Source: Chitinophaga ginsengisegetis
GTDB lineage: Bacteria; Bacteroidota; Bacteroidia; Chitinophagales; Chitinophagaceae
Reading direction: 5' to 3'
DNA length: 64,000 nt
NCBI RefSeq assembly: GCF_900168065.1
Contig: NZ_FUZZ01000001.1
Location: 62,001-126,000 of the forward strand
The notes under the pieces were generated by a model that did no database searches, was not told where the DNA came from, and worked only from the letters and a program-made list of their open reading frames with translations. The first letter of the stretch is position 1. Each line of letters starts with the position of its first letter. Positions 26,442 through 35,611 of the stretch are shown here, in pieces. The position numbers and the translations under genes are program-made.

Positions 26442-27383
26442 ATGCCCAGGGTCGCTAAATGGATACTATCACTGGTGGGTGGCATTCTATTGCTGCTGAT
26501 AGCGGCTTTCCTGTTCATTAAACACGGGCAGGAAACCGCGCCTCTCAATGAGCACACGCGCAAATCTGCACCGGGGCAGTTCATACGCCTGGAACAGGGA
26601 CTTGTACATTACAGCCTGTATGGCCCCGACACCGCCCGGTTGCTGGTATTGATCCACGGAGGTGGCTGCAGTGGCATGGAAGTATGGAAGTTTAACATCC
26701 CCTATCTCCTGTCCAAAGGCTACCGGGTGCTTACTTATGATCTTTACGGCAGGGGCTATTCCGACCGGCCGGAAACGGTGTATGACCTTGGCCTGTACCG
26801 GAGGCAACTGATTGCTTTGCTGGACACATTACAGCTTCGCCAGTCATTTGATATGATCGCAATGTCAATGGGAGCCCCTATCGGGCTGGATTACGCCGCC
26901 GGCCACCCGGAACGTGTAAAACAGATCATATTGCTGGGACCAGCTGCCAGCGGCGACCTTCAGCCCAGCAGGTTGTTGCGGATCCCGGTTATGAGCGATA
27001 TTTTAATGAGTGGTTACTGGTATCCCCGCTCAGTGGAGAACCAACGGAAAGAATTCGTCAATCAGCCGCTGTTCAACAGCTACGCGGAGCGGTTAAAATA
27101 TTTTATAAATTTCAGGGGGTATAAGCGTATCACGCTGTCGTCCTGGATGAACATGCTGAATCAAAGCCAGCTTTATTTACTGAAGAAAATACCAGCCGGA
27201 AAAATATTACTCATCTATGGTAAACAAGACCCCTTTTTCTCAAAAGAAAAATTAAGTTCTTATACTGCTTTATACCCAACTTTAGAAGTACATGAAGTAG
27301 ACAGTGCCGGGCATATGCCTCATTATGAGCAACCACAGGAGGTGAATGAAATGATGTGGAAGTATCTTGAAGGAAAAAAATAA
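26442..27383 (+). CDS. Alpha/beta hydrolase with N-terminal membrane anchor
   Basis: 313 residues. A single N-terminal helix (WILSLVGGILLLLIAAFLFI) is likely an uncleaved anchor facing the periplasm. The hydrolase core shows LLVLIHGGGCSG (oxyanion region), YDLYGRGYSDRP, nucleophile motif MIAMSMGAPIGLDYA, acid in LIYGKQDPFF and His in VDSAGHMPHYE, so the catalytic triad is complete. It belongs to the broad proline-iminopeptidase/epoxide-hydrolase-like group, and the substrate cannot be told. Last gene of the export operon, followed by a strong hairpin. Confidence 0.82.
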   Translation: MPRVAKWILSLVGGILLLLIAAFLFIKHGQETAPLNEHTRKSAPGQFIRLEQGLVHYSLYGPDTARLLVLIHGGGCSGMEVWKFNIPYLLSKGYRVLTYDLYGRGYSDRPETVYDLGLYRRQLIALLDTLQLRQSFDMIAMSMGAPIGLDYAAGHPERVKQIILLGPAASGDLQPSRLLRIPVMSDILMSGYWYPRSVENQRKEFVNQPLFNSYAERLKYFINFRGYKRITLSSWMNMLNQSQLYLLKKIPAGKILLIYGKQDPFFSKEKLSSYTALYPTLEVHEVDSAGHMPHYEQPQEVNEMMWKYLEGKK

Positions 27384-27398
27384 TGCCCGGTAAAAAAG

Positions 27399-27434
27399 AA
27401 AACAGCCGCCCGGATAACCAGGGCGGCTGTTTCA
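27399..27434. terminator. Bidirectional terminator hairpin
   Basis: AACAGCCGCCC (27401-27411) pairs perfectly with GGGCGGCTGTT (27421-27431), loop 9 bases, between the convergent hydrolase (plus) and beta-helix (minus) genes. An A-rich flank lies to the left and TTCATT to the right. Confidence 0.85.
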
Positions 27435-27461
27435 TTATAGCATATTGCTGAATTGTCCGGA

Positions 27462-28868
27462 TTAGTTTGTTCTATAGCCCGTGGTCAGCAATGCTGAACC
27501 GGATTTAGGCTGATAGAAATTGTTGGTGTCCACACCAGCATCCGCCACTGTTGCAAATTTGGAATTGGCATCTGCGCCGGTTCCCTCTGTAACAGACGCT
27601 CCATTTTCAGTGTATATATAGGCATTAGGAACAATTGTGCCGCCATTTACACGTGGTTGAATGAACGCGTTATCTTTAACGATCTGCGCTGCAGTCTGGC
27701 CGAAATAGCCGTTAATACGGAGAGACACGCCACCGGTTCTTGCAATGGTGTTGTTGGTGATTTGCACCACTGCCTTGTCGGTTCCTCTCAGGCTCACACC
27801 ATCTCCCTGGTTATCTCTCAACAGGTTGTTATGGATAATGTGTGTGGCGCCATTTTCGCCGGATCCGTAAAACTGGATCAGTTCACCCCATCCATCGTGT
27901 ACATAGTTGTCGTGCACGTTGGTGTTGGTAGTACGGCCGCCGATCAGGATGCCGCCGTTATGACCTGAATTATGCTGGCCACCCCAGTTAGTAACGGTGT
28001 TGCCATATATTTCCAGTTTGTCGATAGCGGCAGTCTGGATGCCATCTGCGCCACCATTTGAAACACTATTATTATAGATCTTTACATTGCGCCATTTAAT
28101 GGGCTGCACATACTCCTGTCCGCTGGTAAACCCTGAAGGAGCACCATAGTAAGGGGCATTAGCAGTGAGGTTCCAGTAAAGGGCAGTGTGACCAATATAG
28201 AATGCTTCGTTGTTGGTACCGCTGATAGCCACATCGTGGATCAGCAGATTCTCCATGTAGGAATTAGGATACTGTGTGCTTACATCGCCCTTTACCGGGT
28301 CTGTTTTAGCCCATATCCCTGTGCCGCCGTTCTGTATGGTAACATTGGCGATCTCAAAATTATCGGTGTGCTGGCTGAGCGTAAAGTCGAAATATGCTTC
28401 CCTGCCTGTCTGGGTACTTCCTTGTACTACAAATTCAGATTTTGATTTTTCACCACCTGCTTTCACATAATGGCAGTTCACAAAACTGATGGCTGTAGCC
28501 CAGGAACCACCACTCCAGGATGGATTACCTATTTTAACTACGGTGCCACTGGCGTTTTTAACAATGATCGGGCTGCCTGAAGCGCCTTTCAGGTTATTAA
28601 AAACGATAGCAGAAAATGTTCCTTTCAGATTCAAAATTTCTCCGGCTTTGTAAATGCTCCCATCTACAACCAATCTCCCGTCTTTGTCGGGAACAAGCGT
28701 GTATTGCTTCCCGCCGACCGGGGGCTTTGCAGCAGTTTCAGTTGGATTATTTTCCGGTAGTACCTGGCTTAATTGATCCTTATTGCAACTTTCAGTTGTG
28801 ATGACTAAAGCCAGAGCAACGGATACGAATGTAAACATAGACAATCGTGCGGTAATGTAGTGCCTCAT
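27462..28868 (-). CDS. Right-handed parallel beta-helix lipoprotein
   Basis: 468 residues. The N-terminal lipoprotein signal ends at a lipobox (TTESC, Cys near 28). The body consists of repeated short strands with Asn ladders (NVKIYNNSVSNGGADGIQ, KLEIYGNTVTNWGG, NVHDNYVHDGWG, HIIHNNLLRDNQGDGVS, VQITNNTIARTGG), the signature of PbH1/pectate-lyase-like beta-helices. It is likely on the cell surface or in the periplasm and may bind, cleave or epimerise a polysaccharide. No catalytic residues can be assigned confidently. Its helix part resembles that fused to an esterase at 1-1448. Confidence 0.85.
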   Translation of the reverse strand: MRHYITARLSMFTFVSVALALVITTESCNKDQLSQVLPENNPTETAAKPPVGGKQYTLVPDKDGRLVVDGSIYKAGEILNLKGTFSAIVFNNLKGASGSPIIVKNASGTVVKIGNPSWSGGSWATAISFVNCHYVKAGGEKSKSEFVVQGSTQTGREAYFDFTLSQHTDNFEIANVTIQNGGTGIWAKTDPVKGDVSTQYPNSYMENLLIHDVAISGTNNEAFYIGHTALYWNLTANAPYYGAPSGFTSGQEYVQPIKWRNVKIYNNSVSNGGADGIQTAAIDKLEIYGNTVTNWGGQHNSGHNGGILIGGRTTNTNVHDNYVHDGWGELIQFYGSGENGATHIIHNNLLRDNQGDGVSLRGTDKAVVQITNNTIARTGGVSLRINGYFGQTAAQIVKDNAFIQPRVNGGTIVPNAYIYTENGASVTEGTGADANSKFATVADAGVDTNNFYQPKSGSALLTTGYRTN

Positions 28869-29220
28869 GGTTTTTCAGATATTATATGGTTTCAATAAAA
28901 AGCTCACAATTACCCATTGGTAAATTGCAAATTGATTCAAGTGATATGGATTCGGTCATTCAAAAAATAATGCACTGCATACAATTGTCTCCGGAAACAA
29001 TTTAAACGGTCCATTTTAATTTATGGCTGCGAATATCCAAGAATTTTGGATATAAAACAGCATCTTAACGGACGTCCACCGCGAAATATTATATGCCTGA
29101 AAAGGGGCTTTATGAGTTACAACGGATTTCAGGAAGCGAACTGACGTCTTTATGCATTTATTCCCAAATGGGCCGATCCGATAATGCGCTTGCCAGTCTT
29201 AAAACGTAGGCCAATCAATA

Positions 29221-29259
29221 ATATTACTATTAAATATACTATAAAATCAATAGTAATAT
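29221..29259. repeat. Perfect 11-bp inverted repeat in AT-rich DNA
   Basis: ATATTACTATT (29221-29231) is repeated inverted as AATAGTAATAT (29249-29259) with a 17-base spacer. No T-run follows. It could be an operator or a cruciform-prone site; base composition makes chance a real possibility. Confidence 0.4.
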
Positions 29260-29361
29260 GTAACTTTTTTTGAACTTTTTATAAAAAAATTGAAAAACTT
29301 TTCCACATTCTAAAAATGTGATAAAATGAAGCACAAATGAATAAAAAGGTACAGGCTCTAA

Positions 29362-29393
29362 ACAAAAAAGCCGTCTCAATAGTTGAAACGGCC
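29362..29393 (-). terminator. Intrinsic terminator of metK
   Basis: Read on the minus strand, GCCGTTTCAA pairs imperfectly with TTGAGACGGC (one opposed mismatch) and is followed by a run of T. It lies about 35 bases after the metK stop. Confidence 0.8.
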
Positions 29394-29426
29394 AGTTTGT
29401 AATTATATATAATACTTCCGGGGTGA

Positions 29427-30683
29427 TTATAAACCGAAAGCTGCTTTTACTTTGTCAACGTAATCCAGCTTCTCCCAGGTAAACAGCTCAACTTCCACAC
29501 TCTTCTCGTGTTTCTTGCCTTTGTTGAATACTTTGGTAACCACCTTAGGTTCGCGGCCCATGTGACCATAAGCAGCAGTTTCGCTGTAGATAGGGTTGCG
29601 CAGTTTCAGTCTTTGCTCGATCGCATAAGGACGCAGGTCAAAGATCTCTTCAATCTTCTTTGCAATCTCGCCATCGTTCAGTTTCACTTTGGAGGTACCG
29701 TTGGTGTTTACATAAATACCGCATGGTTTAGCTACACCGATAGCGTAGGATACCTGTACCAGTATTTCGTCGCACACACCTGCAGCCACCATGTTTTTGG
29801 CGATATGACGGGTTGCATAAGCAGCGGAACGGTCTACTTTGGAAGGATCTTTACCGGAGAAAGCGCCACCACCGTGAGCACCTTTACCACCGTAGGTGTC
29901 TACGATGATTTTGCGGCCGGTTAAGCCGGTATCACCGTGAGGGCCACCGATTACAAATTTACCGGTTGGGTTGATATGGTGATTGATATCGAAGCCTTCA
30001 AATAGTTTTTGCAGTTCCGGTTTCAGCTGTGCTTTTACGCGGGGGATCAGGATATTGATCATATCTTCCTTGATCTTTGCCAGCATTTTCTCATCAGCAT
30101 CGAAATCATCGTGCTGGGTAGAAATTACGATAGAATCGATTCTTACCGGTTTATTATCATCAGAATATTCGATGGTTACCTGGGATTTGGCATCCGGGCG
30201 CAGGTATTTGATTTCTTTATTTTCACGACGGAGTACAGCAAGTTCCAGCAACAGTTTGTGTGCCAGATCCAGTGCCAGCGGCATGTAGTTTTCTGTTTCG
30301 CGGGTAGCATAACCAAACATCATACCCTGATCTCCCGCACCTTGTTCTTCCGGAGATTTACGGTCAACGCCCTGGTTGATATCCGGAGATTGTTCATGTA
30401 TGGCAGAAAGAATTCCACAGGAATTCGCTTCAAACATGTACTCACTCTTGGTATAGCCAATTTTACGGATTACTTCTCTTGCAATGTCCTGCACATCAAG
30501 GTATGCCTCTGATTTCACCTCACCTGCCAAAACAACCTGGCCGGTAGTTACAAGCGTTTCACAAGCTACTTTAGATTTTGCATCGTATGCCAGAAAGTTG
30601 TCGATCAAAGCGTCAGAGATCTGATCAGCTACTTTATCAGGATGTCCTTCTGAAACGGATTCAGATGTAAATAAATAAGGCAT
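29427..30683 (-). CDS. metK: S-adenosylmethionine synthase
   Basis: 418 residues, slightly longer than the 380-400 typical of MetK. All family blocks are present: [21 protein letters not shown] at the N-terminus, [12 protein letters not shown] (methionine/ATP loop), [21 protein letters not shown] and [21 protein letters not shown]. It makes SAM from methionine and ATP in the cytoplasm. It follows the DUF4270 gene by 21 bases in the same direction, so the two may share a transcript. The SAM it makes would serve, among others, the EPS methyltransferase. Confidence 0.98.
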   Translation of the reverse strand: MPYLFTSESVSEGHPDKVADQISDALIDNFLAYDAKSKVACETLVTTGQVVLAGEVKSEAYLDVQDIAREVIRKIGYTKSEYMFEANSCGILSAIHEQSPDINQGVDRKSPEEQGAGDQGMMFGYATRETENYMPLALDLAHKLLLELAVLRRENKEIKYLRPDAKSQVTIEYSDDNKPVRIDSIVISTQHDDFDADEKMLAKIKEDMINILIPRVKAQLKPELQKLFEGFDINHHINPTGKFVIGGPHGDTGLTGRKIIVDTYGGKGAHGGGAFSGKDPSKVDRSAAYATRHIAKNMVAAGVCDEILVQVSYAIGVAKPCGIYVNTNGTSKVKLNDGEIAKKIEEIFDLRPYAIEQRLKLRNPIYSETAAYGHMGREPKVVTKVFNKGKKHEKSVEVELFTWEKLDYVDKVKAAFGL

Positions 30684-30704
30684 AAAAAACTGGGATTAGT
30701 AGTT

Positions 30705-32066
30705 TTATGGTTTAGTGTAAATAATTCTGAGCTTGATATTATACTGTGACAGGTTACTACCACCTACTTTCACACGGTTCAGATCCATGTACAACGGCGA
30801 ATATCCTTCAAGCTTGAAACCCTTGTTGGGGTCCAGTTTCCTGATAAACCGCTGCATGGTATTGGCGAGGTTAAAGGTGTATTGCACCACCTGTACGCCT
30901 CCAAAGTTGGTAATCACCTGGCGGGTGCCGCCGAAATAGGCTGCGCCTCCTCCTGTATAATAGTCTGCGGGGATCTTGGTGGTATCACCGTTTGTATACT
31001 GGCGTAAAGATAAGCTTCCTGGTTCAATAAATATATTATTCATATCACTTGGGCCGGAAGTTATTTGTGTAATCACCAGCTCAGCTTTATTGATCAATAC
31101 ATTCGGGAAGTTTTCCAGACCAGGTATCGTCAGGTTGGTAAACAGCCCCGGTGCGGCGTTCAGGAAGAGGATACTATCCCCGTTCGGGTTGCTGGTATTG
31201 ATAAACCTGGCGGCCTGTGAACCATTGTAATTACGGGTGAAGTAATTGGCATGGGCACTGGCATACTGATCGAACGACATGGTAGCGCGGAGCGAATCGG
31301 CTGTGGTGTTTTTATAGAACACCGTCAGCTTCGTGTTGGTATTGTTCAGGTTCAGGTAAATCATGTTCCTGTTGGTACCGAGGTTGGTATCCGGTACAAT
31401 GGCAAACCCTTTCAGGTAAGCGCGGAAAGAGGAATCTGTGGCAAAGGCGCCATCAGACTTCTGGCTCAGCAGCTGATTACCGAAAGCGGTGCTCAGTTTA
31501 ATACGCAGCTGGGCGGTTTCCTTGGTACCGTAAACGCTTACGGAGTCACGGAGCGACAGTGGCGTAACGGTAGCAGTACCCAGTAGCTCTCCCGGGTTAT
31601 AAGCCAGGGCTTTGTTATAAGCGTAATTGGAGTCGATGGTGAACCCAGTTTCAGCCATCCGGTACACCCGGAAGGTTTGAGGTGAGGAAGAATCACCGGT
31701 ATAGCCGCTGTAGCTCAGCGACAATACAACGGAATCCAGTGTTTGACCGGTACCTTCAAAGGTAAAGGCGCTTTTGGGTAACGATACCTGCGTGTATACG
31801 AAAGCGTGAGTCCTCCCAAAAACAGGGTCGGTGGTAACAGATCCCAGGATTTTATTATAGGCGTTTTGTCCGTTTAAAATAGAGGAATCATACCGGAGTA
31901 TGTTATTGGCAATAATACCTGTGAGCGTTGTGTCCTGTGCATTCACAAAATCGCCGGGAGGAATTAAACCACTTCCCAGGATAGTGGATTTGTTACAACC
32001 GGTTGCTCCGTACAGCAGAGTAATATAGGTAGCTAAGAAGCTAAGGTTCCTGAAATTGATCTTCAC
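30705..32066 (-). CDS. DUF4270 lipoprotein
   Basis: 453 residues. The lipoprotein signal ends at YGATGC (Cys about 24), followed by GLIPPGDFVNAQDTT and LGSVTTDPVFGRTHAFVYTQV, which identify the Bacteroidota-specific DUF4270 family. The rest is beta-rich with no known catalytic motif. It is expected at the outer membrane or periplasm. In this phylum the family is often found near the glycogen-synthase-like/panC region, as here. Four 11-bp direct repeats lie 40-83 bases upstream. Function unknown. Confidence 0.85.
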   Translation of the reverse strand: MKINFRNLSFLATYITLLYGATGCNKSTILGSGLIPPGDFVNAQDTTLTGIIANNILRYDSSILNGQNAYNKILGSVTTDPVFGRTHAFVYTQVSLPKSAFTFEGTGQTLDSVVLSLSYSGYTGDSSSPQTFRVYRMAETGFTIDSNYAYNKALAYNPGELLGTATVTPLSLRDSVSVYGTKETAQLRIKLSTAFGNQLLSQKSDGAFATDSSFRAYLKGFAIVPDTNLGTNRNMIYLNLNNTNTKLTVFYKNTTADSLRATMSFDQYASAHANYFTRNYNGSQAARFINTSNPNGDSILFLNAAPGLFTNLTIPGLENFPNVLINKAELVITQITSGPSDMNNIFIEPGSLSLRQYTNGDTTKIPADYYTGGGAAYFGGTRQVITNFGGVQVVQYTFNLANTMQRFIRKLDPNKGFKLEGYSPLYMDLNRVKVGGSNLSQYNIKLRIIYTKP

Positions 32067-32105
32067 GCGTTATGTTGTTAGTGAGTATTGGTTTTACTGC
32101 CCGAA

Positions 32106-32149
32106 CATGCTTTTAATACGCTTTAAATACGCTTCAACTACGCTTTAAA
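32106..32149 (-). promoter_or_regulatory. Four tandem 11-bp direct repeats upstream of the DUF4270-metK unit
   Basis: Read towards the gene, the repeats are TTTAAAGCGTA, GTTGAAGCGTA, TTTAAAGCGTA and TTAAAAGCATG, each exactly 11 bases. The one-helical-turn period is the layout of binding sites for OmpR/PhoB-type response regulators. The array lies in a 97-base intergenic gap. Confidence 0.6.
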
Positions 32150-32163
32150 GGTGGACTTGATGG

Positions 32164-32982
32164 TTATTTACCCAGCAGTTGATTATACAATTGCAGGTAA
32201 TCGCCCAGATCATCGTTGTCTTTTTTAAACGGCAGAATGATCTTTCCTTTTTCCGCTTTCACTTCGTCCACTACTTTCTTTTCCAGTTTATCACCGGCCA
32301 GTACAACTGCGTCCGCGTATTTTGCCGCTCCCCTGTTCAGTGCAGTGTTGGTACCTTCCTTAAACAGCTCCATATCTTTTTCCTTGATCTGGTTACTGAT
32401 TGTGGCCTTCTTAACAAAGGTAGTGCCTAACTTTTCCTTGAATGTATTGGGAGTCAGCGAATATATGATCTTTGAATTGGCAAAGACAGGCTCTTTTTTG
32501 TAAGCCGTTTTCAGATACATAGGTATCAGAGAGGTCATCCAGCCACTGCAATGAATGATGTCCGGAGGCCATCCGAACTTTTTCACCGTTTCCAGGGCTC
32601 CTTTGCAAAAGAAGACAGCTCTCGCTGCGTTGTCGTCAAAAAACTCTTCGTTTTCATCGGCAAACACAGTTTTACGCTTAAAATAATCTTCATTATCCAG
32701 GAAGTAAACCTGCAACCGGGCGTTTGGAAGCGAAGCCACCTTGATAATCAATGGGTAATCATCCCCGTCAATCACAATGTTGATCCCCGACAATCTTACG
32801 ACCTCGTGCAAACGGTGTCTTCTCTCATTAATAATTCCAAATCTAGGCATGATCACTCTCACTTCCAGGCCAGCCTCATTGGACTTAATTGCCATTTTAT
32901 TGACCATTGCCGCGTAATCACTCAATTCCAGGTACGGCGACATCTCTTGGGCAATAAAAAGAATTCTTTTCTTTGTGGACAT
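32164..32982 (-). CDS. Glycogen/starch synthase N-terminal-domain-like protein
   Basis: 272 residues matching only the N-terminal half (GT5 catalytic-domain fold) of glycogen synthase: RILFIAQEMSPYLELSDYAAMV, LEVRVIMPRFGIIN, VYFLDNEDYFKR, PDIIHCSGWMTSLIPMYLKT. Full GlgA is about 480 residues. The ADP-glucose-binding motif KxGGL near the N-terminus reads ELSDY, and the C-terminal donor domain is absent, so glycogen synthase activity is unlikely. Its divergent position next to panC-panD recurs in Bacteroidota, which suggests a kept but unknown role. It ends with a lysine-rich tail. Confidence 0.8.
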   Translation of the reverse strand: MSTKKRILFIAQEMSPYLELSDYAAMVNKMAIKSNEAGLEVRVIMPRFGIINERRHRLHEVVRLSGINIVIDGDDYPLIIKVASLPNARLQVYFLDNEDYFKRKTVFADENEEFFDDNAARAVFFCKGALETVKKFGWPPDIIHCSGWMTSLIPMYLKTAYKKEPVFANSKIIYSLTPNTFKEKLGTTFVKKATISNQIKEKDMELFKEGTNTALNRGAAKYADAVVLAGDKLEKKVVDEVKAEKGKIILPFKKDNDDLGDYLQLYNQLLGK

Positions 32983-33023
32983 TTAACGCTGATTATTAAT
33001 GCAGTAATTTTTAATTTGGCTTG

Positions 33024-33057
33024 CAAAATTACGGATTTTTTACGGAATATTGGTCAA
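33024..33057 (-). promoter_or_regulatory. Candidate promoter of the glycogen-synthase-like gene
   Basis: On the minus strand, TTG (33057-33055) is followed after 23 bases by TAATTTTG (33031-33024), a match to TAnnTTTG. Transcription would start near 33017, about 35 bases before the ATG at 32982. The spacer is longer than the usual 19. Confidence 0.5.
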
Positions 33058-33092
33058 TCTGTCAGTTTTAACATCCTTTTAAGCAATGATTT

Positions 33093-33956
33093 ATGTATCT
33101 ATTTAAGCGCAGCGCGGACCTGAAGAAGCACCTGGACCTGGTAAGAAAAAGCAACAAAAGCATTGGTTTTGTGCCCACTATGGGAGCCCTCCATGCCGGT
33201 CACCTGTCACTTATTCAGGCAACCCGGCAAAAAAATGATGTGGTCGTTTGCAGCATCTTTGTCAATCCAACTCAGTTTAATGATCCAAAAGATTTTGAAA
33301 AATATCCCATCACAATAGAAGAGGATATAAAAAAATTAAATAATATATCGACAGATATACTTTTTTTACCATCCGTAGAGGAAATGTATCCCGAAGGTCT
33401 GGAAAGCGATCTGCATTATGACTTCGGCGACCTGGAAACTATCCTTGAAGGCAAATTCCGCCCAGGGCATTTTCAGGGCGTGGGTCGTATTGTACACAAG
33501 TTACTGGATATTGTGCAACCTGACCAGCTTTTTATGGGACAAAAAGATCTGCAGCAATGTCTTATCATCCGCCGGCTCCTTGCCATAACCCATTCCCCGG
33601 TAAAGCTGGTGGTGTGTCCTACCGAAAGGGAAAAAGATGGTTTGGCCATGAGCAGCCGCAATGCGCGCCTCTCTCCCGCTGCCCGGAAAAAAGCTGTGGG
33701 GATCTACCAGGCCCTTCTTCACATAAAAGATAACTTCGGGAAAGGCCTTCACTTTATGGAAGGCGCCCATGAAGCTTTTGATACACTCAAGAAACAAGGC
33801 TTTGAACCGGAATACGTGGATATCCTCCGGCTGGATAATGATACCCTCGTTCCCCTGGATCAGCCGCCCGGAAATGCTACCGTAGTTGTTGCCGTTGCAG
33901 CCTGGCTGGATGGCGTCCGGCTTATCGATAATATGATACTGCAGGGCAGCCTCTAA
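33093..33956 (+). CDS. panC: Pantothenate synthetase
   Basis: 287 residues with the full PanC set: VPTMGALHAGHLSLI (the HxGH nucleotide-binding motif), FVNPTQFNDPKDFEKYP, HFQGVGRIVHKL, MGQKDLQQ and LAMSSRNARLSP (KMSKS-like loop). It joins pantoate and beta-alanine using ATP. panD, 116 bases downstream, supplies beta-alanine; panB, which starts the pantoate branch, lies about 5 kb further on. Confidence 0.97.
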   Translation: MYLFKRSADLKKHLDLVRKSNKSIGFVPTMGALHAGHLSLIQATRQKNDVVVCSIFVNPTQFNDPKDFEKYPITIEEDIKKLNNISTDILFLPSVEEMYPEGLESDLHYDFGDLETILEGKFRPGHFQGVGRIVHKLLDIVQPDQLFMGQKDLQQCLIIRRLLAITHSPVKLVVCPTEREKDGLAMSSRNARLSPAARKKAVGIYQALLHIKDNFGKGLHFMEGAHEAFDTLKKQGFEPEYVDILRLDNDTLVPLDQPPGNATVVVAVAAWLDGVRLIDNMILQGSL

Positions 33957-33969
33957 CCTTATCCCGCAA

Positions 33970-34004
33970 GGGATGCAGCAGACACTGCACTACTGCTGCA
34001 TCCC
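33970..34004 (+). terminator. Hairpin after panC
   Basis: GGGATGCAGCAG (33970-33981) pairs perfectly with CTGCTGCATCCC (33993-34004), loop 11 bases. No T-run follows, so termination may be partial. It lies just upstream of the panD promoter. Confidence 0.55.
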
Positions 34005-34030
34005 CTGTTCGATCTTCCATATTTTTTCCC

Positions 34031-34038
34031 TAGCTTTG
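34031..34038 (+). promoter_or_regulatory. Bacteroidota-type -7 box of panD
   Basis: TAGCTTTG matches TAnnTTTG and lies 34 bases before the panD ATG. The -33 position is weak. Confidence 0.5.
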
Positions 34039-34071
34039 CAAACGCTCTATAGCGCTAAGCCAGTATAAATT

Positions 34072-34416
34072 ATGCAAATCGAAATTTTAAAGTGTAAGAT
34101 TCACCGCGCGGTTGTGACGGAAGCCAATCTGCAATATGTTGGAAGTATTACGATTGACGAAGACCTTATGGACGCCGCTGGTTTAATCGAGTATGAAAAA
34201 GTGCAGGTATTAAACGTAAATAACGGAGAACGCCTGGAAACCTATGTGATCAAAGGAAAACGTGGTTCAGGTGTGATCTGTATGAATGGTCCCGCTGCCC
34301 GTCTTGTTGCCCCAGGTGATATAGTAATTATTATTTCCTATGCCACTATGGATTTTGAAGAAGCGAAAAAATATACGCCTGTTGCCATTTTCCCCAAAGA
34401 AGGAAATAAACTGTAA
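34072..34416 (+). CDS. panD: Aspartate 1-decarboxylase (pyruvoyl-dependent)
   Basis: 114 residues, a normal length. The self-cleavage site GS in [12 protein letters not shown] (Gly24-Ser25) creates the pyruvoyl cofactor. The family blocks [34 protein letters not shown] and [10 protein letters not shown] follow. It makes beta-alanine from aspartate for pantothenate synthesis. It follows panC in the same direction but has its own likely -7 box. Confidence 0.97.
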   Translation: MQIEILKCKIHRAVVTEANLQYVGSITIDEDLMDAAGLIEYEKVQVLNVNNGERLETYVIKGKRGSGVICMNGPAARLVAPGDIVIIISYATMDFEEAKKYTPVAIFPKEGNKL

Positions 34417-34466
34417 ACCCGTATCTGTACCTGTTTTTAACTAACGCCCTAAAACAACTTTGGATC

Positions 34467-35477
34467 ATGCCCAAAATGCTTAAGAACGTCATTAAGTTTA
34501 TTTGCTTTTTCGGCATCGGGGTGCTGTTGATATGGCTTTTTACCAAAGACATCACAACAGAACAATGGGAACAGATCAATACCGCTTTCCGTAAAGCCAA
34601 TTACTGGCTGCTTATACCCACCATGACCATCGGTATTGCCAGTCACTGGTTCAGGGCCGTAAGATGGAAACTGCTGATGAAACCACTGGGTCATCAGCCC
34701 ACCACACTAAACACCTTTTTTGCGGTAATGGTGGGCTACCTCGCCAACCTCGCGGTACCCCGCCTGGGAGAAGTAACCCGTTGCGGAATACTGGCCCAGT
34801 ATGAAAAAGTGCCGGCAGACAAACTCGTAGGCACCATGATCGCGGAACGCGCAGTAGATATGGTTTGCCTGCTCCTGCTCATGGCCCTCACCGTACTCAC
34901 CCAGCTGGATGTTCTCGGATCCTACGTCAACGAATCGATCTTCGTACCGGTATCCAATAAAATAGCACACGCCAATGGTATACAGCTGCTGATAGGCATA
35001 GTGATACTCGCCGGCATAATACTGCTTTTACTCTGGCTGCTGAAAAAATTTGCCAGATCCAAAGTAGCTATCACCATTAAAAACCTTGCAAGAGGTATCA
35101 TGGAAGGCATTCTTTCTATCGGCAAAATGGAAAAGAAAGGCTGGTTCCTGATACATACGGTGTTGATCTGGTCCTGCTACCTGTCGCAGGTATACATCGG
35201 GTTCTTCTGTCTGAAAGAAACCAGCCACCTGGGCATCAGTGCAGCTCTCGCCGTACTGATGATTGGTAGTGTAGGCATGATCGTTACCCCCGGCGGTATT
35301 GGCGCTTACCAGCCCCTGGTACAGAAATCACTGGAGCTGTACGGCATCCCTTTAGCTATCGGCTTTGCCTTTGGCTGGATCATCTGGGTGGCACAAACAG
35401 TGCTGGTGATCCTGCTCGGCTTCATCAGCCTGGTGGCGCTACCTGTTTACAATAAAAAACTTCCTGCACGTAGTTAA
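34467..35477 (+). CDS. Flippase-like membrane protein (UPF0104 / LPG synthase TM domain)
   Basis: 336 residues with about 8 membrane helices. Motifs WFRAVRWKLLMKPLG, MVGYLANLAVPRLGEVTRCGILAQYE, ERAVDMVCLLLLM and VTPGGIGAYQPLVQ are those of the lysylphosphatidylglycerol synthase transmembrane/UPF0104 family. Only the membrane part is present, with no aminoacyl-transferase domain. Members are thought to move lipids or act in lipid export, but the substrate is unknown. It follows panD by 50 bases, an arrangement also known in other Bacteroidota. Confidence 0.85.
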   Translation: MPKMLKNVIKFICFFGIGVLLIWLFTKDITTEQWEQINTAFRKANYWLLIPTMTIGIASHWFRAVRWKLLMKPLGHQPTTLNTFFAVMVGYLANLAVPRLGEVTRCGILAQYEKVPADKLVGTMIAERAVDMVCLLLLMALTVLTQLDVLGSYVNESIFVPVSNKIAHANGIQLLIGIVILAGIILLLLWLLKKFARSKVAITIKNLARGIMEGILSIGKMEKKGWFLIHTVLIWSCYLSQVYIGFFCLKETSHLGISAALAVLMIGSVGMIVTPGGIGAYQPLVQKSLELYGIPLAIGFAFGWIIWVAQTVLVILLGFISLVALPVYNKKLPARS

Positions 35478-35611
35478 GTTAAGCGAAGGGAAATCCCCTT
35501 CGCCACATTCTCCCCTATTTTCTTTAACTTTAATTTAATACTTCAATTAAAGCGAAAGCTGTATCATCGTGGTTTAGACGATGTGATTTTTTTGAATGTA
35601 AATAAGTTCGT

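Larger units (their letters stand above)
28869..29426. other. AT-rich intergenic region
   Basis: 558 bases between two minus-strand genes. It should hold the promoter of the beta-helix gene; only a one-mismatch -7 candidate (complement of CAAATTGA, about 60 bases upstream of its ATG) is seen. A perfect inverted repeat and the metK terminator, listed separately, lie in the right part. No coding potential was found. Confidence 0.5.
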
